Shown here: positions 25,157-35,059 of the stretch, piece by piece
Layout of the letters: the number at the start of each line of letters is the position of its first letter
Position numbering within the stretch: the first letter of the stretch is position 1
Assembly: GCF_036826855.1 (NCBI RefSeq)
Contig: NZ_CP104578.1
Span: forward strand, 6,297,501 to 6,361,500
DNA length: 64,000 bases
Direction: 5' to 3'
From: Streptomyces sp. SJL17-4
GTDB lineage: Bacteria; Actinomycetota; Actinomycetes; Streptomycetales; Streptomycetaceae
Translations under genes and position numbers: made by a program
Notes under the pieces: generated by a model
Databases searched by the model: none
What the model was told of the DNA's origin: nothing
What the model saw: the letters and a program-made list of their open reading frames with translations, nothing else

Positions 25157-25363
25157 CGTTGTGGGCATTCGTTCCGCTGGGGCGGAACGGGTGGGCACAA
25201 CGGACGGCGCCCCGTGCCGGGCCTAGGCTCCCGCGCCTGAACCCGCACCGGGAGCGCGCCGCACAACTGGGTGCGGGTCAAGGCACAAGGGGCGGAGGCG
25301 CCGCCAGAGGGCGCCGTCCCGTGTGCCCACCCGTCCCGCCCCAGCGGGACGATTGCCCACACG
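25157..25363. repeat. Dispersed inverted-arm element, copy B (inverted orientation)
   Basis: The left arm 25157-25203 carries the GGAACG/TTGTG variant and the right arm 25320-25363 the GGGACG/GTGTG variant, so polarity is reversed relative to copies A and C. The 116-bp core (25204-25319) is the reverse complement of the other cores with local differences (CCTAGGCTCC, GCGGGTCAAGGCACAAGGGG). No gene is credible in 25028-25670. Confidence 0.9.
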
Positions 25364-25500
25364 GGGGGTGGGAGCGGGCGCGGCGTGTGCCCACACGGGG
25401 GGTGGGAGCGGGCGCGGCGTGTGCCCACATGGCGGTGGGGTGCGCGGGCGCGGCGTGTGCCCACATGGCGGTGGGTGCGCGGGCGCGGCGTGTGCCCACA
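25364..25500. repeat. Tandem array extending from the right arm of copy B
   Basis: Units of 34-36 bp begin at 25385, 25419, 25455 and 25490, each carrying GTGTGCCCACA followed by a GGTGGG and GCGCGGGCGCGGC tract. They reuse the outer half of the GGGACG-type arm. On the other side (25081-25156) a different array of about 27-bp units (GCGGGCTACGGCCCGC type) abuts the left arm. Confidence 0.8.
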
Positions 25501-25670
25501 CGGGGTGGGACGAAGCCCAGGGGGTGCGGGTCCCGCCCCCTGGGCCCAGGGCCCGTGGCGAGGCCCCGGGGGTGCGGGTTCCGGGGCGGGGCCCAGGGCG
25601 CGGGGGCCCGGGGCCCCGCCACGGGGGCCCCGGGGGTGCGGGCCCCGGCACCTGCCCAGGGGCCCCGGTG

Positions 25671-28106
25671 TCAGGGGGATTCGCGGGGGGTTCGGCGGAG
25701 GGTTGCCAGGGCACGGGACGTTGCCGCGTCGCGCGCGATCGACCACTTCGTCGTCGTCTCCGACCAGCGCGCCGCCACCGACCACCGCAGCCGCGCCGTC
25801 GAGCGGGGAACCAGCAGTGCGCGAAGGCGCGTTCGGCGGTCCGCCGCCGCGTGGAAGCCCGCCCGGACCCGGGCCGCCTCCTCCGCCAGACCCGAAGCCG
25901 TCCGCGGGTTCGGCGCGTACAGCGCCTCCTCCACCGCCCGTGCCACCCGGTGCACCGCGTCCGCCGCCTCGCCGCCCGGCTCACCCAGGCGAACGATCCG
26001 GGCCGCCGTACGCCTCGGCGTCTGCGACTCGTCCGGTTCGACGCCGTAGTCCCAGGCCGTGTCGATGATCTCCTGCCAGACCGCGAGCGTCCGCGCCGCC
26101 GTCTCCTCCGGGCCGCGCGCCCCGGTCGCCCCGGCCGGACCCAGCCGTCGGGCCCGTACCCGCGTCCGCCACAGGAGCGGGAGGAGGGGGACGGCGAGGA
26201 CCGCCAGGGCTCCGACGACGATCAGGACCACCATCAGGGGGTTGGGGCCGCCGCCGGACGACTCCGCGCCGGCCACCGCCTCCTCCGGGCCGCAGTCGCC
26301 GAGCCGACGCTGCTGCGGGGTGCAGCTCTCCGAGGCGCTCGGCGCGGCGGACGGCTGCGCCGAGGCGCTCTGCTCCGGCTGGGCGGGACCGGTGGCCGCA
26401 CCCGAGGGCGTCCGGTCCTGGGTGTACGAGGGGGTGGAGCCCCGCGAGGGGGTCGGCTCGAACCGCGTCCAGCCCGCACCCTCGAAGTACAGCTCGGGCC
26501 ACGCGTGCGCGTCCCTGATGCCCACCGAGACCGAGCCGTCGGCCTGCGTGGTGCCCGGCATGAAGCCCACGGCCACCCGGGCCGGGATGCCCAGGGAACG
26601 GGCCATCGCCGCCATCGAGAAGGAGAAGTGGACGCAGAAGCCCTCCTTGTCCTTCAGGAAGCGGGAGATCGCCTGCACACCGGTGCCGGACTCGACCTCC
26701 ACGTCGTACCGGAAGCCGCCGTCCCGGGCGAACCAGTCCTGGAGCTTCACCGCCTGCTCGTAGTCGTTGCGCGCGCCCTTGGTGACCTGGAGCGCCGTCG
26801 CCTTCACATCGGCCGGCAGCGAGGCCGGGACCCGGGTGTACTCGCGCCGGAGCTTCTCCGGGGCGTCCCCGGCCGCGGCCAGCTGCCCCGGCGTCGGCTG
26901 TACGTCCAGGCTGGAGACGGTGTAGCGGGTGCCCTTGGTGGTCTGCTTGTCGTCGCCGACGAGCATCCGGCCGGCCGGCTCGTACCGCCAGCGGCCGTCG
27001 ATGTCGACCCGGCCCGCCGGGTACGGCATCGGCAGCCACTTCTGCTCGTACCCCTCGGAGGCGACGAAGTTGCTGGTCACCTCCGTGATCCGGACGCTCT
27101 GGGAGAGGCCGTCCGGCCAGGGGAGCTGCTTGGGCACGGCCTCGATGGGGCGGACCGAGGACTTCCACGAGGTGCCGTCGAACTGGTCGAGCGCGACGAG
27201 CCGCAGGTACATGCCGGAGGTGTCGCGGGCGTTGGTCCGGTAGCGCAGCACCTCCCGGTCCTCCTGCTGGCGCAGATTGTCCTGGAGGGAGACCAGCGGG
27301 TTCACGGCCGAGATCGTGCCGCCCAGACCCTCGCCGTCGGTTCCCGCGCCGTCGCCGTTGCCGATCAGACCGCCGGTGAAGCCGGGCAGCGCCAACGGGA
27401 CGACCATGGCGACGCCCATGGCCACCGCGCCGATGCGGCGACCGGTGCGGGCCGGGGCGAAGGTGGTGCCGCCTGCCGTGCCGGACGAGCCGGGCCGGCC
27501 GGAGCGCTGGGCACTGCCGAAGACCCGGCCCCACTGCGAGAGCCGGTCGCGGCCCTCGGCGAGGAGGAGCAGCAGATAGCCGGAGGCGGCGAGGAGGAAC
27601 CAGAGCCAGCCGGCGCCGCCGCCGGAGAGACCGGCCGCCACCGAGTACAGGGCGAGCAGCGGAAGACCGGCCGGGGCCGCCTTGCGGAAGCTGACCGCGA
27701 GGGTGTCCACCAGAAGACCGATGGCGACCACGCCGCCGACCAGCATGAGCCGGATGCCCTCGGTGTCCGGCGCGGGGATCGCGTACCGGCCGACGTCCTC
27801 GGCGCCCGCCGCGAACAGGTCGGCGGCGTGCGTGAAGACCTGCGGGCCGGGCAGGAACCCGAGGATCGCCTGCTCACGGGCGAAGATCACGGTCAGCGCG
27901 AGGAGCGTGACCGCGAGCTGCGCGAGCAGGGTCAGCGGCTGGGCCAGCGGTGCCCGCCGGGCCAGCGTGCCCACCCCGCTCACCAGGGCGAGGACGAAGG
28001 CGGCCGTGAAGATCCAGTTCGCCGGCTTCACCAGCGGAAGCAGTGCTCCGGCCGCCATCAGGGTGGCGCCCCAGGCGGCCAGGGTCAGCCGTGCGCGCCC
28101 GCTCAT
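25671..28106 (-). CDS. Transglutaminase-like membrane protein (DUF3488-TGc-DUF4129)
   Basis: 811 aa. Six or more N-terminal membrane helices (1-245) precede an extracytoplasmic region. Its transglutaminase core (about 430-560) has Cys in KEGFCVHFSFSMAAMARSLG, His in IRDAHAWPELYF and an Asp/Glu context in WTRFEPTPS. A Ser/Gln linker, one more helix (about 615-637) and a cytoplasmic DUF4129-type tail follow. The ATG at 28106 overlaps the DUF58 stop (ATGA) with GGAGG upstream. Third gene of the MoxR-DUF58-TGase operon, a common actinobacterial set, thought to modify or process proteins at the membrane; substrate unknown. Confidence 0.9.
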   Translation of the reverse strand: MSGRARLTLAAWGATLMAAGALLPLVKPANWIFTAAFVLALVSGVGTLARRAPLAQPLTLLAQLAVTLLALTVIFAREQAILGFLPGPQVFTHAADLFAAGAEDVGRYAIPAPDTEGIRLMLVGGVVAIGLLVDTLAVSFRKAAPAGLPLLALYSVAAGLSGGGAGWLWFLLAASGYLLLLLAEGRDRLSQWGRVFGSAQRSGRPGSSGTAGGTTFAPARTGRRIGAVAMGVAMVVPLALPGFTGGLIGNGDGAGTDGEGLGGTISAVNPLVSLQDNLRQQEDREVLRYRTNARDTSGMYLRLVALDQFDGTSWKSSVRPIEAVPKQLPWPDGLSQSVRITEVTSNFVASEGYEQKWLPMPYPAGRVDIDGRWRYEPAGRMLVGDDKQTTKGTRYTVSSLDVQPTPGQLAAAGDAPEKLRREYTRVPASLPADVKATALQVTKGARNDYEQAVKLQDWFARDGGFRYDVEVESGTGVQAISRFLKDKEGFCVHFSFSMAAMARSLGIPARVAVGFMPGTTQADGSVSVGIRDAHAWPELYFEGAGWTRFEPTPSRGSTPSYTQDRTPSGAATGPAQPEQSASAQPSAAPSASESCTPQQRRLGDCGPEEAVAGAESSGGGPNPLMVVLIVVGALAVLAVPLLPLLWRTRVRARRLGPAGATGARGPEETAARTLAVWQEIIDTAWDYGVEPDESQTPRRTAARIVRLGEPGGEAADAVHRVARAVEEALYAPNPRTASGLAEEAARVRAGFHAAADRRTRLRALLVPRSTARLRWSVAARWSETTTKWSIARDAATSRALATLRRTPRESP

Positions 28107-29458
28107 GACCATCCTCCGTAGGTGTCGGCGGCGCCGGACTCCGCGCGGACTCCGGCCGCCTGCTGCCACAGGTCGGCGAGCTTGGCCGCCGGCGGTACGG
28201 CCAGCGCCGTCCAGCCCGCCTCGCGCAGCTGCCGCACCCGGTCCTCGACGGTCCCGGCGACCGCGCCGCCGGTCAGCCAGGTCCCGGAGTCCAGGACGAA
28301 GGCGACGGCCGCGCCCGCGCGGTTCCGCATCCGGGCGGTGAGGGCCGCCTGTTCCTCGTCGAGATCGCCGACGAAGGCGACGAGCAGTCCTTCGTCGCCG
28401 CCGCGCAGCACCTCGGAGGCGCGGGAGAGACCGCCGCCCTCGGAGTGGTCGACGACCGCGAGGGTGTCCATCAGCAGACCGGCCGACTCGGCCGAGTCCT
28501 GGGCCGAACCGGCGAAGCCGTCGCTGCCCTCGCCGGACACCGGGCTGCCGGTGTCGGTGACGAGCCGGACCGCGTAGCCGCGCTCCAGCATGTGGATCAG
28601 GGCGGAGGCTGCGCCGGAGACCGCCCACTCGAACGCCGAGTCGGGGCCGGAGCCCTGGTAGGCGATCCGGCGGGTGTCGAGGAGGACGGTGCAGCGGGCC
28701 CGCTGCGGCTGCTCCTCGCGGCGGACCATCAGCTCGCCGTACCGGGCGGTGGAGCGCCAGTGCACCCGGCGCAGGTCGTCGCCGTGACGGTAGGCGCGCG
28801 GAATGATGTCGTCGTCGCCGGCGAGGGCGAGCGAGCGCTGCTGTCCGTCGCCGTACCCCGAGGCCTCGCCGACGAGCTTCACCGGCGGCAGCGCCTCGGT
28901 CCGCGGGACGACGGTGAGCGTGTCGTACGCGCTGAAGGAGCGGGTCAGCTCGCACATCCCGAAGGGGTCGTTGAGCCGCAGCTGGAGCGGGCCCAGCGGG
29001 AAGCGGCCGCGCAGGTCGGAGCGGACCCGGTAGGACACCTCGCGCCGGCCGCCCGCCTCGACCCGGTCGAGGACGAAGCGGGGGCGGGGGCCCAGCATGT
29101 ACGGCACGTGGTCCTGGAGCATCAGCAGCCCGGTGGGGAGCTTGGAGACGTTCTCCATCCGCAGCTGGACCCGGGCCTCGGAGCCCGCCTCCACCCGCTG
29201 CGGGGTGAGCCGGCGGGAGGCCGCGACCCGGTAGCGGGTGCGGTGCAGCACGAGGACGCAGATCAGCGGCAGCGTGGCGAGCAGCAGCCCGACGCGCAGC
29301 AGATCGGCCTGGCCGAGGACGTACGCGCAGACGGCGGCCGCCACTCCGGCGGCGAGGAAGGAACGGCCACGGGTGGTGAGACCGCCGAGGGCGGCCCGCA
29401 GACCGCCCCGGTCGTCCTCGTCGCCCCGCTGACCGTCCGGCACGGCAGCGGTGGTCAT
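28103..29458 (-). CDS. DUF58 membrane protein
   Basis: 451 aa. Two N-terminal helices (about 35-75) then a large cytoplasmic part with RVHWRSTARYGELMVRR, the DUF58 signature, in a vWA-like fold. ATG 29458 overlaps the MoxR stop as TGATG; GTG 29461 is the alternative. DUF58 proteins are usual partners of MoxR AAA+ ATPases and transglutaminase membrane proteins, as here. Confidence 0.9.
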   Translation of the reverse strand: MTTAAVPDGQRGDEDDRGGLRAALGGLTTRGRSFLAAGVAAAVCAYVLGQADLLRVGLLLATLPLICVLVLHRTRYRVAASRRLTPQRVEAGSEARVQLRMENVSKLPTGLLMLQDHVPYMLGPRPRFVLDRVEAGGRREVSYRVRSDLRGRFPLGPLQLRLNDPFGMCELTRSFSAYDTLTVVPRTEALPPVKLVGEASGYGDGQQRSLALAGDDDIIPRAYRHGDDLRRVHWRSTARYGELMVRREEQPQRARCTVLLDTRRIAYQGSGPDSAFEWAVSGAASALIHMLERGYAVRLVTDTGSPVSGEGSDGFAGSAQDSAESAGLLMDTLAVVDHSEGGGLSRASEVLRGGDEGLLVAFVGDLDEEQAALTARMRNRAGAAVAFVLDSGTWLTGGAVAGTVEDRVRQLREAGWTALAVPPAAKLADLWQQAAGVRAESGAADTYGGWS

Positions 29459-30474
29459 CACAGCCGCCGGGCGCCGGGCTGCTGGCCGTAGAGCGGTCCG
29501 GCGGGCGGAGCCGCGGCCGGGACGGGGGTGCGCTGCAGGATGTCCTGGACGACCTGCTCGGCGGTGCGGCGGTTCAGCTGTGCCTGCGCCGTCGGCAGCA
29601 GCCGGTGGGCGAGGACGGGCGCGGCGAGGGCCTGGAGGTCGTCGGGCAGCACGTACTCGCGGCCGCTGAGCGCGGCGGAGGCCTTCGCGGCCCGCAGCAG
29701 GTGCAGCGTGGCCCGCGGCGAGGCGCCGAGCCGCAGGTCGGTGTGGGTGCGGGTGGCGGAGACGATGTCGACCGCGTACCGGCGTACGGCGTCGGCGACG
29801 TGGACCGCGCGGACCGCCTCGATCAGCTTGAGGATGTCGTGCGCGTGGGCGACCGGCTGGAGGTCGTCCAGCGGGGAGACCGAGCCGTGCACGTCGAGCA
29901 TCTGGAGCTCGGCCTCGGCGCTCGGGTAGCCGATGGAGACCCGGGCCATGAAGCGGTCGCGCTGGGCCTCGGGCAGCGGGTACGTGCCCTCCATCTCGAC
30001 CGGGTTCTGCGTGGCGACCACCATGAACGGGCTGGGCAGCTCGTAGGTCTGGCCGTCGACGGTGACCTGGCGCTCCTCCATGGACTCCAGGAGCGCGGAC
30101 TGGGTCTTCGGCGAGGCGCGGTTGATCTCGTCGCCGATCACGATCTGCGCGAAGATCGCGCCCGGCTTGAACTCGAAGTCCCGGCGCTGCTGGTCGAAGA
30201 TCGACACGCCCGTGACGTCCGAGGGCAGCAGGTCGGGGGTGAACTGGATACGGCGCACCGAGCAGTCGATGGACCGCGCCAGGGTCTTGGCCAGCATGGT
30301 CTTGCCGACGCCGGGGACATCCTCGATGAGGAGGTGTCCCTCGGCGAGCAGCACGGTCAGCGAAAGCCGTACGACCTCGGGCTTGCCCTCGATCACACTC
30401 TCCACCGATCTGCGCACCCGCTCCACAGTGGTGGTCAGATCAGTGAGGCTCGCTCGATCGTCATAGGTCGTCAC
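29458..30474 (-). CDS. MoxR-family AAA+ ATPase
   Basis: 338 aa from GTG 30474 (GAGGAGGG upstream). Walker A is EDVPGVGKTMLA with Lys58, Walker B is IVIGDEINRA, and MVVATQNPVEMEGTYPLPEAQRDRF holds sensor 1 and the MoxR signature. Expected to act as a chaperone-like activator for the DUF58 partner encoded next. First gene of the operon. Longer reading frames upstream lack homology. Confidence 0.93.
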   Translation of the reverse strand: MTTYDDRASLTDLTTTVERVRRSVESVIEGKPEVVRLSLTVLLAEGHLLIEDVPGVGKTMLAKTLARSIDCSVRRIQFTPDLLPSDVTGVSIFDQQRRDFEFKPGAIFAQIVIGDEINRASPKTQSALLESMEERQVTVDGQTYELPSPFMVVATQNPVEMEGTYPLPEAQRDRFMARVSIGYPSAEAELQMLDVHGSVSPLDDLQPVAHAHDILKLIEAVRAVHVADAVRRYAVDIVSATRTHTDLRLGASPRATLHLLRAAKASAALSGREYVLPDDLQALAAPVLAHRLLPTAQAQLNRRTAEQVVQDILQRTPVPAAAPPAGPLYGQQPGARRL

Positions 30475-30573
30475 CCGGCCCTCCTCGGCCTTCCGGAACA
30501 CGGACACCTGCCCCCGTGGAATCGTCGGAGGGTGTCGCACTCCAGCATTCTTGTTCGCATGGCCGGGTCGTGT

Positions 30574-30593
30574 CACTTGCCCGTGGACAAGTG
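30574..30593. terminator. Hairpin between the carbonic anhydrase and moxR genes
   Basis: CACTTG (30574-30579) and CAAGTG (30588-30593) enclose CCCGTGGA, with extra CC/GG pairing. It lies just after the carbonic anhydrase stop and could be a weak terminator or an operator. Confidence 0.4.
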
Positions 30594-30619
30594 CGAGGGA
30601 AATGCCGGGCTTTGGGTGT

Positions 30620-31183
30620 TTAAGCCGGGTCGGTCGCGGGGTCGGTCGACGGATCGATCTCCCGCAGGAGGCCCGTGGTCACGTCGAAGACGAAGCCCCG
30701 TACGTCGCCGGTGTGCAGCAGGAAGGGGGAGGTCCGCACTCGCTGCATCGACTGCCGTACGTCCTGGTCGACGTCACGGAAGGCCTCGACCGCCCAGGCC
30801 GGGCGCTGGCCGACCTCCATCTCCAGCTCGTGCCGGAACTCCTCGGTGAGGGACTCCAGGCCGCAGCCGGTGTGGTGGATCAGCACCACGCTGCGGGTGC
30901 CGAGGGCGCGCTGGCTGATGGTGAGGGAGCGGATCACGTCGTCCGTGACCACGCCGCCCGCGTTGCGGATGGTGTGGCAGTCGCCGAGTTCGAGGCCCAG
31001 GGCGGCGTGCAGGTCGAGACGGGCGTCCATGCAGGCGACCACGGCGACGCCCAGTACGGGGCGTGCGTCCATCCCGGGGTCACTGAACGCGGCGGCGTAC
31101 CGCTCGTTCGCCCCTACGAGTCGGTCGGTGACGGTGGAATCGGCGGTCATGGCGTCGGCGGAGGGGTGTGCGGAGGTCGACAT
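30620..31183 (-). CDS. Beta-carbonic anhydrase
   Basis: 187 aa. Interconverts CO2 and bicarbonate. Zinc ligands Cys51 (VACMDARLD), His104 and Cys107 (IHHTGCG) are present, with the Asp53/Arg55 dyad. Length and motifs match the short Rv1284-like subgroup. The start ATG 31183 (MSTSAHPSADAM) is chosen; an open frame extends to 31246 without a better ribosome binding site. The gene is separated from moxR by 145 bp. Confidence 0.9.
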   Translation of the reverse strand: MSTSAHPSADAMTADSTVTDRLVGANERYAAAFSDPGMDARPVLGVAVVACMDARLDLHAALGLELGDCHTIRNAGGVVTDDVIRSLTISQRALGTRSVVLIHHTGCGLESLTEEFRHELEMEVGQRPAWAVEAFRDVDQDVRQSMQRVRTSPFLLHTGDVRGFVFDVTTGLLREIDPSTDPATDPA

Positions 31184-31349
31184 GGTTCCGACGGTAATGG
31201 TCACAGGCCTTTCGGGCCCGCTGTGAGAGGGGACAAAGAACCGCAATGGGTCTTGTTGTGAGGTAGTCCACAGGACTGGGCGGCCCGGCCCCGAACGGGT
31301 GAGCCGTCCGGAATGTCCCGCCGGCTCTCCGGCGCCGTGCGACGCGCCA

Positions 31350-31386
31350 GCCGGTTGATTGACCGGCGGGTCCCGTGGACTAAAGT
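31350..31386 (+). promoter_or_regulatory. dcw cluster promoter upstream of rsmH
   Basis: TTGACC (31359-31364), a 16-bp spacer and TAAAGT (31381-31386) form a good promoter. The inverted repeat GCCGGT/ACCGGC (31350-31367) overlaps the -35 and could be an operator. Predicted leader about 120 nt. The rest of 31184-31512 shows no gene; mraZ is absent. Confidence 0.6.
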
Positions 31387-31512
31387 GACGCGAAGTTCAC
31401 GGAGACAACGAGCGACTTTCCGCGGTTTCTCCCCCCGTGTGTGCGGCGGTACCTACGGCTCGGCCTTCTTACCCGCTCGCCCGTACCTCCGCGCCGGATC
31501 TGAGAGGGCGCA

Positions 31513-32469
31513 TTGAGCAACGACCGACACGTCCCGGTCATGCTCCAGCGGTGCCTGGACATGTTGGCCCCCGCCCTGCGGCGCCCCGGCGCGGTCGTCG
31601 TCGACTGCACCCTGGGCCTCGGCGGCCACAGCGAGGCACTCCTGCAGCAGTTCCCCGAGGTGCGGCTCGTCGCCCTCGACCGGGACAAGGAGGCCCTGCG
31701 GCTCTCCGGCGAGCGGCTCGCCCCGTACGGGGACCGCGCCACCCTCGTCCACGCCGTGTACGACGAGCTGCCCGAGGTCCTCGACCGGCTCGGCCTCCCC
31801 ACCGTCGACGGCGTCCTGTTCGACCTGGGCGTCTCCTCCATGCAGCTGGACGAGGCCGACCGCGGCTTCGCCTACGCGCAGGACGCCCCGCTCGACATGC
31901 GCATGGACCAGACGACCGGCATCAGCGCGGCCGAGGTCCTCAACACCTACGCGCCCGGTGAGCTGGTCCGCATCCTCCGCGCCTACGGCGAGGAGAAGCA
32001 GGCCAAGCGGATCGTCTCGGCGATCGTGCGCGAGCGCGACAAGGAGCCGTTCAGCAACAGCGCCCGGCTCGTCGAGCTCATCCGCGACTCCCTGCCGCAG
32101 GCCGCCAAGCGCACCGGCGGCAACCCGGCCAAGCGCACCTTCCAGGCCCTGCGCATCGAGGTCAACCGCGAGCTCGACAGCGTCGAGAAGGCCATCCCGG
32201 CGGCCGTGAAGGCCATCGGAGTCGGCGGGCGGGTCGTCGTCCTCTCGTACCAGTCCCTGGAGGACCGGATCGTCAAGCAGGTCTTCGCGGCCGGCGCGGC
32301 CACCACCGCCCCGCCCGGCCTGCCGGTCGTCCCCGAGAAGTACCAGCCGCGGCTGAAGCTGCTCACCCGCGGCGCCGAGCTGCCCACCGAGGAAGAGGTC
32401 GCCGAGAACCGGCGCGCCGCCCCGGCCCGGCTGCGGGGTGCCGAGCGGATCCGGGAAGACGTCCTGTGA
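31513..32469 (+). CDS. rsmH: 16S rRNA (cytosine1402-N4)-methyltransferase RsmH
   Basis: 318 aa, formerly MraW. Methylates C1402 in the ribosomal P site using SAM. Motifs: [30 protein letters not shown] (SAM binding), [35 protein letters not shown] and [11 protein letters not shown]. The start is TTG at 31513 with AGAGGG upstream, a rare start codon. First gene of the dcw cluster. Confidence 0.95.
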   Translation: MSNDRHVPVMLQRCLDMLAPALRRPGAVVVDCTLGLGGHSEALLQQFPEVRLVALDRDKEALRLSGERLAPYGDRATLVHAVYDELPEVLDRLGLPTVDGVLFDLGVSSMQLDEADRGFAYAQDAPLDMRMDQTTGISAAEVLNTYAPGELVRILRAYGEEKQAKRIVSAIVRERDKEPFSNSARLVELIRDSLPQAAKRTGGNPAKRTFQALRIEVNRELDSVEKAIPAAVKAIGVGGRVVVLSYQSLEDRIVKQVFAAGAATTAPPGLPVVPEKYQPRLKLLTRGAELPTEEEVAENRRAAPARLRGAERIREDVL

Positions 32470-33053
32470 GTACGGCGAAGGGGCCGCTCAAAGGGCGGGC
32501 CGCGCGGCTCGGACGGCTCATGCCGTCGGGGCCGAGCTCGGCGGCCCGCACCCCCTTCGTCCTGCTGGTCGTCGTGCTGCTCGGCGGTGGTCTGATCAGC
32601 CTGCTCCTGCTGAACTCGGCCCTCAACCAGGGCTCCTTCCAGCTCAACGAGCTCAAGGACAGGACCACCGAGCTCACCGACGAGGAGCAGGCGCTCCAGC
32701 GGGACGTCGACGACTACGCGGCCCCCGACGCGCTGGAGCGCCGGGCCCGCGAGCTCGGCATGGTCCCGGGCGGCAGCCCGGCCTTCCTGGGCCCGGACGG
32801 CAAGGTGCTCGGCGAGCCCTCGGAGGCGGTCGCCCCGAAGCCCTCCCCTACGCCGAGCCCGAAGCCGACGCCGAACACGGGCCCCGCCGGCTCGGCCCCC
32901 ACCGGCTCGGCCCCCACCGGCACCACCCCCACCGGCTCGGCCCCCAGCGGGCTCGACCCCGCCCCGACCGCGCCGGCCTCCGCTTCCGCCGGCACCACCC
33001 CCATGCAGACAGCGCCCGCACCGCCACCCAACCCGACGAACTCCGGCAGGTGA
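32466..33053 (+). CDS. ftsL: Cell division protein FtsL
   Basis: 195 aa bitopic protein. Cytoplasmic basic N-terminus, a membrane helix (about 30-52), a periplasmic-side leucine-zipper-like coil (about 55-95), then a long Pro/Thr/Ser tail with TGSAP repeats that exceeds the usual 100-120 aa. Expected to form the FtsQ-FtsL-DivIC complex that activates FtsWI. GTGA overlap with rsmH. Identity rests on topology and position since FtsL diverges quickly. Confidence 0.88.
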   Translation: MSTAKGPLKGRAARLGRLMPSGPSSAARTPFVLLVVVLLGGGLISLLLLNSALNQGSFQLNELKDRTTELTDEEQALQRDVDDYAAPDALERRARELGMVPGGSPAFLGPDGKVLGEPSEAVAPKPSPTPSPKPTPNTGPAGSAPTGSAPTGTTPTGSAPSGLDPAPTAPASASAGTTPMQTAPAPPPNPTNSGR

Positions 33054-33060
33054 CCCGCAA

Positions 33061-35043
33061 GTGCCCCCCAAGGAGCCCCCGCGCCGCCGCGTCCCCGGAC
33101 CCGCCCGGCCCGCGCGTCCCCGGCCCGCCTCCGCCGGGGCCCGCACGTCCCGTCCCGCCCCGCGCCCGGCCGCGAAGCGGACCGCGTCCCGGCCGCCGGC
33201 CCGCCGGCCGCGCACCATCCGGCTCGGCAGCCCCCGGCCCCGGCTGCGGCTGGTCTCCCTCGGTCTGACCCTGGTCATGACGGCCTTCGTGGTGCGGCTG
33301 CTCCAGGTCCAGGCCGTCGACGCCAGCGCGTACGCGGCCAAGGCCGACAAGTACCGTTTCCAGGAGTACACGCTCTCCGCCGAGCGGGGCGAGATCACCG
33401 ACCGCAACGGCATCGCGCTCGCCGCCAGCGTCGACGCGTACGACATCACCGCCGACCCCCAGCTCTTCACGCCCGAGGTGTCCAAGGTCCCGGACGCGCC
33501 CGAGCAGGCCGCCGCCCTCCTCGCCCCACTCCTCGGCAAGGAGCCCGCGGAGCTCGCGAAGAAGCTCCGCACCCCCAAGTCCCGGTACACGCTGCTCGCC
33601 CGCAAGCAGACCCCGCAGGTCTGGAACCAGATCAAGGACCTGCGGCGCGTCTACGGGCAGAAGGCCCAGCAGTCCGCCGGCGGCACCGGCGTCAACCTCC
33701 TCGGCGGCATCCTCAGCGAGCCCAGCACCAAGCGCGTGTACCCGAACGGCGAACTCGCCGCCGGGATACTGGGCTACGTCAACGCCGAAGGCAAGGGCGC
33801 CGGCGGCGTGGAGTCGATGCTCGACCCGGAGCTCGCCGGCAAGGACGGCAAGATCCGCTTCACCCAGTCCGGCGGCCGCCAGGTGCCCACCGCGGGCTCC
33901 CAGGGCACCCCCGCCGTCCCCGGCTCCGACATCGAGCTGACCATCGACCGGGACATCCAGTGGGCCGCCCAGCAGGCCATCACCGAGCAGGTGACGAAGT
34001 CCAAGGCCGACCGGGGCTATGTCGTCGTGCAGAACACGAGGACCGGTGAGGTCCTCGCCATGGCCAACGCCCCCGGCTTCGACCCCAACGACCTCTCCGC
34101 CGCCAACGCCGCCTCGATGGGCAACGCGGCCCTCCAGGACGCCTACGAGCCCGGCTCCACCAGCAAGGTCATGTCCATGGCCGCCGTCCTGGAGGACGGC
34201 AAGGCGGCCCCCGACACCCATGTCACCGTCCCCAACCGGCTCCACCGCGGCGACCGGCTCTTCAAGGACGACATCGACCACCCGACCTGGTACCTCACCC
34301 TGAACGGCGTCCTCGCCAAGTCCAGCAACATCGGCACCATCCTCGCCACCGGCCAGCTCGGCGCCACCCAGGCCGAGTCGAACAAGGTGCTCCACACGTA
34401 TCTGCGGAAGTTCGGCATCGGCAGCCCCACCGGCCTGAACTTCCCGGGCGAGACCGCCGGCATCCTGGCCAAGCCGCAGGACTGGTCCACCTCGCAGCAG
34501 TACACGATCCCCTTCGGCCAGGGCCTCTCCGTGAACGCCATGCAGGCCGCCTCCGTGTACTCGACCATCGCCAACGGAGGCGTACGCGTCGAGCCGACCC
34601 TGGTCCGCGGCACCAAGGGACCCGACGGGCGCTTCACCCCGGCGCCCAAGCCCGAGGAGTCCCGGGTCGTCAGCGAGCAGACCGCCAAGACCCTCGCCCA
34701 GATGCTGGAGTCCGTCGTCGACGACCGGGAGGGCACCGGCACCAGGGCCGCCATCCCCGGCTACCGCGTCGCCGGCAAGACCGGCACCGCCAACCGCGTC
34801 GACCCCGAACTCGGCCGCTACAAGGGCTACACCGCCTCCTTCGCCGGCTTCGCCCCGGCGGACGACCCGCAGATCACCGTCTACTGCGCCATCCAGAACC
34901 CCACCAAGGGCAGCTACTTCGGCGGCCAGATCTGCGGCCCCATCTACAAGAAGGTCATGGAGTTCGCCCTCAAGACCCTCCACGTCGCCCCCACGGGCAG
35001 CGAGCCGGCCCGACTGCCGGTCACCTTCGAACCCACCCCGTGA
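33061..35043 (+). CDS. ftsI: Septal peptidoglycan transpeptidase FtsI (PBP3)
   Basis: 660 aa class B penicillin-binding protein. Pro/Arg-rich cytoplasmic N-terminus, one helix (about 62-80), dimerisation/pedestal domain, then the transpeptidase domain with S366-T-S-K369, S421-S-N423 and K573-T-G575. It cross-links septal peptidoglycan together with FtsW. GTG start 8 bp after ftsL. Confidence 0.96.
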   Translation: MPPKEPPRRRVPGPARPARPRPASAGARTSRPAPRPAAKRTASRPPARRPRTIRLGSPRPRLRLVSLGLTLVMTAFVVRLLQVQAVDASAYAAKADKYRFQEYTLSAERGEITDRNGIALAASVDAYDITADPQLFTPEVSKVPDAPEQAAALLAPLLGKEPAELAKKLRTPKSRYTLLARKQTPQVWNQIKDLRRVYGQKAQQSAGGTGVNLLGGILSEPSTKRVYPNGELAAGILGYVNAEGKGAGGVESMLDPELAGKDGKIRFTQSGGRQVPTAGSQGTPAVPGSDIELTIDRDIQWAAQQAITEQVTKSKADRGYVVVQNTRTGEVLAMANAPGFDPNDLSAANAASMGNAALQDAYEPGSTSKVMSMAAVLEDGKAAPDTHVTVPNRLHRGDRLFKDDIDHPTWYLTLNGVLAKSSNIGTILATGQLGATQAESNKVLHTYLRKFGIGSPTGLNFPGETAGILAKPQDWSTSQQYTIPFGQGLSVNAMQAASVYSTIANGGVRVEPTLVRGTKGPDGRFTPAPKPEESRVVSEQTAKTLAQMLESVVDDREGTGTRAAIPGYRVAGKTGTANRVDPELGRYKGYTASFAGFAPADDPQITVYCAIQNPTKGSYFGGQICGPIYKKVMEFALKTLHVAPTGSEPARLPVTFEPTP

Positions 35044-35059
35044 CACTCCGGGAGCACCA

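Noticed and set aside
30475..30576. N-terminal extension of the MoxR ATPase
   Set aside because: The better ribosome binding site and the conserved sequence begin at GTG 30474.
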